Shown: in pieces, positions 58,289 through 64,000 of the stretch
Numbering within the stretch: the stretch's first letter is position 1
How the letters are laid out: the number at the start of each line of letters is the position of its first letter
Assembly: GCA_018268715.1 (NCBI GenBank)
Contig: JAFDVZ010000003.1
Span: 186,001 to 250,000, forward strand
Source of the DNA: Acidobacteriota bacterium
Lineage (GTDB): Bacteria > Acidobacteriota > Terriglobia > Bryobacterales > Bryobacteraceae
Length of the DNA stretch: 64,000 nt
Direction: 5' to 3'
The notes under the pieces: generated by a model
What the model was told of the DNA's origin: nothing
The model's input: the letters and a program-made list of their open reading frames with translations, nothing else
Databases searched by the model: none
Program-made: the position numbers and the translations under genes

Positions 58289-59707
58289 ATGAACCGGCGA
58301 TCGTTCTTGTGGAATTACGGCGGCGGGCTGGGGGGCGTCGCGCTGGCGCACCTGATGGGGCGGGAGGCGCTGGGGGCCGGGCGCGGACGGCCCGAGTTCA
58401 ACGGCGGGTTGCATCATCCGGCCAAGGCCAAGCGCGTTGTCCAACTGTTTATGTCGGGCGCGGCGAGCCAGTGCGACACCTTCGATTACAAGCCGCTGTT
58501 GATCAAGAAGGGCGGCGAGACGTGGGATCCGGGCGAGAAGGTGGAGCTGTTCCAGAGCAATCCCGGCGCGGTGATGCCGAGTCCTTGGGGTTGGAAGCAG
58601 TATGGACAGTGCGGCAAGTGGGTGAGCGACCTGCTGCCGCACATCGGCGAGTGCGTGGACGATATCGCGTTTGTGATGTCGCTGATGGCGAAGTCGAATG
58701 TGCATGGGCCGGCGACGTTCATGCAGAATACCGGCTTCATTCTGCCGGGTTTTCCGAGCGCCGGCAGTTGGGTGTCGTATGCGCTGGGCAACCTGACCGA
58801 TAACCTGCCGGACTTTGTCGTGATGCCCGACCCTCGCGGGATGCCGCCCAATGGCGCGGCGAACTGGTCCGCCGGGTTTCTGCCGGCCTCGCATCAGGCC
58901 ACCATGATCCGCGCGGGTACGCCGACGCCGATCCACGATCTGTTTCCGCCGTCCTCCGCTTCGTTTATCACGAAAGACGCCGAACGGGATGGGCTGGCGC
59001 TGCTCAATCGGGTGAATCGGGAGCATCTGGCCGAGCACCCGGGAGATTCGCGGCTGGAGGCCCGGATTGCGTCCTATGAGATGGCCGCGCGGCTGCAGTT
59101 GAGCGCGCCGGAGGTGTTGGAGATCAGGGGCGAATCCGAGGCTACGCGGAAGTTGTATGGGCTGGATAACGAGGCGACCGCCGATATGGGCCGGCGGTGC
59201 CTGACGGCGCGGCGACTGCTGGAACGCGGCGTGCGATTCGTGCAGGTGTGGAGCGGCGCGGATAACGGGTTTCCGCGGCGGAATTGGGATAGCCACGAGA
59301 ATCTGGCCAAGGATCATGGCGATCTGGGGATGGCGCTGGATAAGCCCGTGGCGGGGTTGCTGAAGGATTTGAAGGCTCGCGGGTTGCTGGACGACACCGT
59401 AGTGTATTGGACCACCGAGTTCGGACGCATGCCGTGCAGCCAGGGCAGCAAGGGGCGGGATCACAACCCCTTTGGGTTCACTTCCTGGTTCGCGGGCGGG
59501 GGCTTCAAGGGCGGGGTGAGTTATGGCGCTACCGATGAGTGGTCTTATAAGGCCGTCGATAAGCCGGTGTATTGCTATGACGTCCACGCCACCTTGCTAC
59601 ACCTGTTGGGGATCGACCATAAGCGACTGAGTTACTGGCATAACGGAATCGACCGCCGGCTGACCGATGTGCATGGAGTCGTGATTCCGGAGTTACTGGC
59701 GAGTTAG
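58289..59707 (+). CDS. DUF1501 exported protein
   Basis: A 472-aa protein of the DUF1501 family (alkaline-phosphatase/sulfatase-like fold). It starts with a twin-arginine-like signal (MNRRSFLWNYGGGLGG). Family segments VVQLFMSGAASQCDTFDYKP, SWVSYALG and TTEFGRMPCSQGSKGRDHNP are intact. It always accompanies DUF1553 proteins. GAGGGGATGGG upstream provides the ribosome-binding site. Its stop overlaps the end of the convergent TPR-CHAT gene by 4 nt. Confidence 0.92.
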   Translation: MNRRSFLWNYGGGLGGVALAHLMGREALGAGRGRPEFNGGLHHPAKAKRVVQLFMSGAASQCDTFDYKPLLIKKGGETWDPGEKVELFQSNPGAVMPSPWGWKQYGQCGKWVSDLLPHIGECVDDIAFVMSLMAKSNVHGPATFMQNTGFILPGFPSAGSWVSYALGNLTDNLPDFVVMPDPRGMPPNGAANWSAGFLPASHQATMIRAGTPTPIHDLFPPSSASFITKDAERDGLALLNRVNREHLAEHPGDSRLEARIASYEMAARLQLSAPEVLEIRGESEATRKLYGLDNEATADMGRRCLTARRLLERGVRFVQVWSGADNGFPRRNWDSHENLAKDHGDLGMALDKPVAGLLKDLKARGLLDDTVVYWTTEFGRMPCSQGSKGRDHNPFGFTSWFAGGGFKGGVSYGATDEWSYKAVDKPVYCYDVHATLLHLLGIDHKRLSYWHNGIDRRLTDVHGVVIPELLAS

Positions 59708-62700
59708 AGCCAGTTTCCCATGAGGAAGAACGGGGCCCAGTAGTAGGGATGGGACCAGTCGCGCGGTTTCACTGGGGCGTCGGCGGAGGTCCGGCGTACG
59801 CCGCGGGCGGCCGACGGTTCCGCTGGACGCGCTTCGCCTTTGAGCAGGCGGAGTTGGGCCTGGCGTAGCGCTTCCGCCTTGGCGAGGCGGGGCTCCGATT
59901 GGCGCAGGCGGTAGAACGCGCGCATGAATTCGCTGGTGGAGTCGTCGGCTACGGGCCACAGCGTCGCCACCACCGCCTTCGCGCCCTTGCGCTGGGCGAT
60001 GACTCCCAGACCTTCTAACTCGCGGCCGTCGCCGACTCCGGTGTTACAGGCCGACAGCGTCAACAGGTCGACTCCCCGGAATGGGTTCACCATGGCGTCC
60101 AATTCCGCGAGAGTCAGGCGGCGGCCGTCGCCGAGCAAGAGGAACGACCGCGACTCGTCGCCCGGGGCGAAGTTGAAGTGCGTCGCTATGTGGACTACGC
60201 TGTAGCCTCGGCGCAGACGGTCGACCAGCGCGGATTGGCTGAACTGGTCGTCCAACAGGACGTCGCCCGGGATGGCGTCGCGTTCGACGATGCCGCTCAA
60301 TTCCGCGGCTACGTTGGGCAGGGCGGGAAAGTCGCCGAATGCGCGCGTGACGCCGAAACCGGCCAGTCGCCAATCGGCCTTCGGTTCGTCCTTCAAGCGG
60401 GCGGCGCTGGCCGGCGTGAAGACTTCCAGGCGGTACTTTTCGATCAGGTAGCGGCGCCCGTCGTAGAGCGCGGCGAGCGGGATGTAGCGCAGGGCGCCGT
60501 CGAGCGAGAACATCAGGGTCCGGGCGTGGGCTTGTTCCAGGTCGGAGGCGAGCGCGGGAACGATCAGCATACGGTATAACTCGGCGGCGAGCGGCTTCGG
60601 GTCGGAGGATGGGTTTTGCACGGCTTCGCGGAATGTCGCGATCTTGCGGTTTAGGTCGGCCGACGGGATGGGGTACGCGTAAGCCCGACGAACGTTGGGA
60701 GTCACCAGGATGGTTTGCAGTTTCTCGTCGCCGGCGATCGTGTAGATGGCTACGGTTCCCTCCGGAAGGTCGGCCAGGTCGGACCCGAAGGCTTCGATGT
60801 CCTTGAGCGGCAGGCCGGCGGCGGGGGACTTCGATGGCAGTTGGCGGGCTAACTCGTCCAATACGCGGCGGAAGGCCTGGTTGCCGGCTTCCAGGTCCTT
60901 TTCGATGCGGACGAGTTCCTGGTCCTCCTGCGCGGTGCGCTGACGCCGGGCGGTGAGTTCGCTGTAACGCGCTCCGGCGCCCACCAGGCGCTCCGACGCT
61001 TCTCGATATCGCGCGGCCCATGCGGACTCCTCCGACGTCAGGTCGGCGCGGCCCGCCAAGCCTGCCGGACGATTCGCGTCGCGGCGTGTGAACTCGACGT
61101 ACTCCTCCTGCTTAAGCAGATTCGTGGCCTGCTGGGCTTCGGGGAGACGTCCTTGCTCGATCAGGAGACTGGCCAGCAGACGGTAGACCTCCTGGTTGCG
61201 CCTGGCGTAGGATTCGCGCAGGTCCTGACTGAGGCCACGGTTGCGCGAGCGGATTCCCTGTACGGTGTTGACGGCCAGTTTCGCGTAGAAGACGGCCGGG
61301 CGCACCTGGCCGGCGGCGCGCGCCGTCAACGCCAGTTGCTGGAGGGCCGCGGCTTCGGCCCGGGGATCGCCCACCTGCTGGGCGAGCGACAAGGCCCGCA
61401 TTGAGAAGTCCCGGGACTCGGCCGGCTTGCCTGACTCGCGGCTAACTCGTCCTAACAGGGCGGCGGTGTAACTCTGATTGCGGGGGTCGGCGATGCGGGT
61501 TTCTATCTCGAGCGCCTGGCGCAGGTTGGTTTCGGCTTCGGGCCGGTTACCGGCGACGAGCAGGGCGCGCCCCAGGTTGTTGAGGGCGACGGCTTCGCCT
61601 TGCGGCATGCGGAGTTCGCGGTAGAGGCCGAGGGCGGCTCGATAGGCGGCGATGGCGGGAGCGGTTTGGCCCGTGGCGTCGTAGGTGGCGCCGATGTTGA
61701 GTTGGAGGTCGGCCTGGCCGGAGCGGTCCGCGATGGCCGCGCTGAGGGGGAGCGCCTGGTTGAAGAAGGCCAACGCGCGGCGATGGTCGCCGAGCAGGTG
61801 GTGGACCGTGCCGAGGGCGTTCAGCACGGCGCTCTGGTTGCGGCGGTCCGATGCGGCGCGGGCGAGCGGGAGGGCGCGCTCCAGGTTGTCCACCGCCTTC
61901 TCGTAGTCGCTGCGCTCGGCGTACAGGCTGCCGATGCGCTCGAGCGCGACGGCTTCGGCGCGATGGTCCCGCACCTCGGCCAGGATGGCGCGCCCTTGCT
62001 CGTAATGCCGGAGGGCGTCGTCCAACTGTCCGAGACCGCGATAGGCGGAACCGATGTTCATGAGACTTTCACCTTCGCCGCGACGGTCCGCCATGCGGCG
62101 TCGAAGGGCCAGGGCCTGTTGGTGAAAGTCGAGCGCCTTGCGGTATTCGCCCAAGAGGACGTAGACGGCGGCGAGGTTGTTCAGAATGGGCGCTTCGCGC
62201 TCCGGCTGGCCGGCCTTGCGGCGGAGCTCGAGCGCCGATTCAAACAGCGCGATGGCGTTGTCGATGTGGCCGGTCTCCACTTCGCACGTGGCGAGGTTCG
62301 AGGTGACGCCGGCGATGCCGGCGGCGTTGCCCAGAGCGGTCTGAACGGCCAGCGCCGACCGGTAATAGGACGACGCGCGGTCGCAGTCGCCGAGCGAGGC
62401 CCAGGCGGAGCCGAGGTTGTCGAGAATGGCCGCTTCGCCGGGGCGGATGCCGAGGGCTCGCACGATGTCGAAGGCCTGTTCGAAGGTCGCGATCGCTTCT
62501 TTGTATTTCGAAAGGGAGTCATAGGCGGAACCTATGCGGTTCAGAACGAACGCCTGCTCCGCCCGGTCACCGGTCCGGCGGTGTAGTTCTAGTTCCCGAT
62601 GATAGATTTCGATGGCCTTTTCCCATTGATGGGCGGCCTCGAGTTGGCTGGCTTCGGCGCGCAGAGCTTCGGCCGGGCGCGACTGGGACGCGTCCTGACC

Positions 62701-62772
62701 CGCGGCGCACAGGCATAAACAGACCGCGATGACGGCGGCCGTCCAGCTTCGGTTAAATCTATCCCCACTCAA
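59704..62772 (-). CDS. Exported TPR-CHAT (caspase-like) protein
   Basis: A 1022-aa protein. A signal peptide (WTAAVIAVCLCLCAAGQ) is followed by about 12 TPR-like units (residues about 30-480, each of the LxxxGxxYxxxG type). A helical linker leads to a C-terminal CHAT domain. The catalytic dyad is H865 in VVHIATHFNFAPGDE and C909 in LTLSACNTGVG, with the usual ATLWPVADDSTSEFM after it. CHAT proteases are caspase relatives, some active in prokaryotic defence. The start is TTG at 62772 because the AAGGA eight bases upstream fits and an upstream start would run into the divergent gene. An exported CHAT is unlike the cytosolic Csx29-type. Confidence 0.88.
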   Translation of the reverse strand: MSGDRFNRSWTAAVIAVCLCLCAAGQDASQSRPAEALRAEASQLEAAHQWEKAIEIYHRELELHRRTGDRAEQAFVLNRIGSAYDSLSKYKEAIATFEQAFDIVRALGIRPGEAAILDNLGSAWASLGDCDRASSYYRSALAVQTALGNAAGIAGVTSNLATCEVETGHIDNAIALFESALELRRKAGQPEREAPILNNLAAVYVLLGEYRKALDFHQQALALRRRMADRRGEGESLMNIGSAYRGLGQLDDALRHYEQGRAILAEVRDHRAEAVALERIGSLYAERSDYEKAVDNLERALPLARAASDRRNQSAVLNALGTVHHLLGDHRRALAFFNQALPLSAAIADRSGQADLQLNIGATYDATGQTAPAIAAYRAALGLYRELRMPQGEAVALNNLGRALLVAGNRPEAETNLRQALEIETRIADPRNQSYTAALLGRVSRESGKPAESRDFSMRALSLAQQVGDPRAEAAALQQLALTARAAGQVRPAVFYAKLAVNTVQGIRSRNRGLSQDLRESYARRNQEVYRLLASLLIEQGRLPEAQQATNLLKQEEYVEFTRRDANRPAGLAGRADLTSEESAWAARYREASERLVGAGARYSELTARRQRTAQEDQELVRIEKDLEAGNQAFRRVLDELARQLPSKSPAAGLPLKDIEAFGSDLADLPEGTVAIYTIAGDEKLQTILVTPNVRRAYAYPIPSADLNRKIATFREAVQNPSSDPKPLAAELYRMLIVPALASDLEQAHARTLMFSLDGALRYIPLAALYDGRRYLIEKYRLEVFTPASAARLKDEPKADWRLAGFGVTRAFGDFPALPNVAAELSGIVERDAIPGDVLLDDQFSQSALVDRLRRGYSVVHIATHFNFAPGDESRSFLLLGDGRRLTLAELDAMVNPFRGVDLLTLSACNTGVGDGRELEGLGVIAQRKGAKAVVATLWPVADDSTSEFMRAFYRLRQSEPRLAKAEALRQAQLRLLKGEARPAEPSAARGVRRTSADAPVKPRDWSHPYYWAPFFLMGNWL

Positions 62773-62897
62773 AGTTAAGGTCCTTGCGACCAAAGCCGCC
62801 CTGTCACATACTAATTGAGTCCCGCAGCAAATGGCGAGCGCTGAGCTGGGTGTTTCAGCGCGGGCGAGCGCCAAAACGTAGGGAGACCAATCGAACC

Positions 62898-64000
62898 GTG
62901 GATACACGAATTCTGATCAAGAACCTGAGTGCGGCGAAGGCCGGGCAGATCGAGGAGTTTGCCGCGGCCACTTACCGGGAGATCTCCATCGGGCGCGATC
63001 CGTCGTGCGACGTGAAGTTCGACCCCGACAACGACCTGGTAAGCCGCAGGCATGCCAAGATCACACAATCGCCGTCGAATCCGGCGGAGTACACCATCGC
63101 CGACCTGGGCAGCCGGAACGGGACCTTTGTGAATAAACAAAGGATCTTTGGTCCAGTTGCGCTATCTTCCGGCGATACCGTGCAGTTGGGAGCGGGGGGA
63201 CCGGAGTTTGTCTTCAGCCTGGATCCGCCACCGGCGGGGATGGTGAAGCCGACGCGGCTGGCGGATGCTCCGATTTCCGCCACCATGGCGCCGACCAAGG
63301 AGGCTCCTGGCTCGGCGATGCCGATGGCGCCGGCCTCCGGCGGCGTGGGCAAGGCCACCGTCGAGCGCATGATCCACGATACGAAGAAGCAGAGCCAGAA
63401 GACGCTGTACATCGTGGTGGGCGGACTGCTGGTGGTGATTCTGGCGCTGGGCGCGTTCTTCGTCCTGACTCGGCCGACTCCGAAGATCATCGTCAGCGAC
63501 GGGGGGGCGAAGCTGCCTAGCGGGCTGACGCCGGCGCAGGTGGCGCTGGCCAACACCGACAGCGTCGTCATGATCGAGTGCGGCTGGAAGCTGATCGACA
63601 CGCTGACCGGCAAGGGCCTGACGCATGTCGTAATTCCGAACCAGGTGAAGGAAAAAGACGGCAAGGTGAGCGAGCGCGTGCCGGGCGCGGGCGCCTACCT
63701 GCCGGTGTTCCTGGTGATGGGCGACCGGCTGGAGCCGCTGCTTTCCACCGATGACGGCGGCGGCAAGAACCAGGTGATCGGCGGGCTGCATTCGGGCACC
63801 GGATTCGTGGTCAGCAACGACGGGTTCATCCTGACCAACCGGCATGTGGGCGCGGCGTGGCATTCCACCTATAGCTTTCCGGCGCGGGCCGGCGTGGCGG
63901 TGACGCTGGATGCGGCGGGGTCGGTGAAGGCCGTGACGCCGATCGGATCGAACCAGTTTCCATCGTGGATTCCCTCGCAGGGCAAGTTCGTCACTTCGAG
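62898..64000 (+). CDS. FHA - transmembrane - trypsin-like protease, 3' end cut by window edge
   Basis: An open frame of 367 codons runs off the right edge. The start is GTG at 62898 with GGGAGA upstream. Residues 25-105 are an FHA domain (GRDPSCDV at 32-39, SRRHA at 49-53, GSRNGTFVN at 71-79), which binds phosphothreonine. A flexible Pro/Ala linker and one transmembrane helix (170-191) follow. Residues beyond 200 enter a trypsin/DegP-like domain, with GTGFVVSNDGFILTNRHVGAAW at 300-321 carrying the catalytic His (H316). The FHA would face the cytosol and the protease the periplasm. The Asp and Ser lie beyond the edge. It is divergent from the TPR-CHAT gene. Confidence 0.85.
   Translation, partial: MDTRILIKNLSAAKAGQIEEFAAATYREISIGRDPSCDVKFDPDNDLVSRRHAKITQSPSNPAEYTIADLGSRNGTFVNKQRIFGPVALSSGDTVQLGAGGPEFVFSLDPPPAGMVKPTRLADAPISATMAPTKEAPGSAMPMAPASGGVGKATVERMIHDTKKQSQKTLYIVVGGLLVVILALGAFFVLTRPTPKIIVSDGGAKLPSGLTPAQVALANTDSVVMIECGWKLIDTLTGKGLTHVVIPNQVKEKDGKVSERVPGAGAYLPVFLVMGDRLEPLLSTDDGGGKNQVIGGLHSGTGFVVSNDGFILTNRHVGAAWHSTYSFPARAGVAVTLDAAGSVKAVTPIGSNQFPSWIPSQGKFVTS

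Noticed and set aside
57599-59587. 662-aa open frame antisense to the DUF1553/DUF1501 genes
   Set aside because: Arg/His/Pro-rich shadow of recognised genes.

Overview
The window reads as chromosomal DNA of a high-GC soil bacterium of the Acidobacteriota, most likely a Solibacter/Bryobacter-type member. This is an inference from gene content: an 'ADOP' MacB/FtsX-like permease without an ATPase partner, a PSCyt1/DUF1549/DUF1553 plus DUF1501 pair, two TolB/FlgO-TPR regulators with an excisionase-like HTH, several Tat-signal Gfo/Idh/MocA and cupin proteins, and bacillithiol genes. I see no rRNA, tRNA, CRISPR array, insertion sequence or phage module. Genes are tightly packed, and many stop and start codons overlap by 1-4 nt. 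Long open frames antisense to real genes are common and were discarded as high-GC shadows.

Layout. 1-2.5 kb: a TPR protein (cut by the left edge) and a DUF4331 protein. 2.6-7.2 kb: alaS, a ypdA-type bacillithiol-disulfide reductase and a convergent zinc alcohol dehydrogenase. 7.5-13.7 kb: a plus-strand run with two exported proteins, a PHP-esterase fusion, a PfkB kinase, a rhomboid protease and the bacillithiol deacetylase bshB1. 13.7-18.4 kb: a polysaccharide export protein, an EthD-like protein, an exported metallo-beta-lactamase-fold enzyme, an MscS channel, holB and a divergent Hfq-like protein. 18.4-23.1 kb: a five-gene minus-strand operon (SEC-C/HEAT protein, dienoyl-CoA-reductase-like SDR, APC permease, Cys-rich protein, thioesterase). 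23.2-32.4 kb: methyltransferases, a lipoprotein amidotransferase, cytochrome c, a Gfo/Idh oxidoreductase with a metzincin-like protein, a divergent TPR regulator and the ADOP permease.

32.5-40.8 kb is the most unusual part: a 926-aa P-loop ATPase directly followed by an MscS channel, then an M28 peptidase, inositol-phosphate synthase, and a DUF4143-type ATPase with a degenerate C-terminal motif next to a small protein ending in seven lysines. 40.8-44.9 kb repeats the 'Gfo/Idh gene divergent from a TPR regulator' arrangement. 45.7-54.9 kb is a nine-gene minus-strand run: ferredoxin-dependent 2-oxoacid oxidoreductase (korDABC), a small coiled-coil membrane protein, an amidohydrolase, a PFK with mixed ATP/PPi signature, a GH2 beta-galactosidase and an MGMT-like protein. 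55-59.7 kb holds an STGPKTPEGK-family protein and the DUF1553/DUF1501 pair. 59.7-64 kb holds a TPR-CHAT (caspase-like) protein divergent from an FHA-TM-trypsin-like protease that runs off the right edge.

The best candidates for undescribed systems are the ATPase-MscS pair, the divergent TPR-CHAT/FHA-protease pair, and the DUF4143-like ATPase with its poly-Lys neighbour. Everything here was read by eye; no database search or structure prediction was run.
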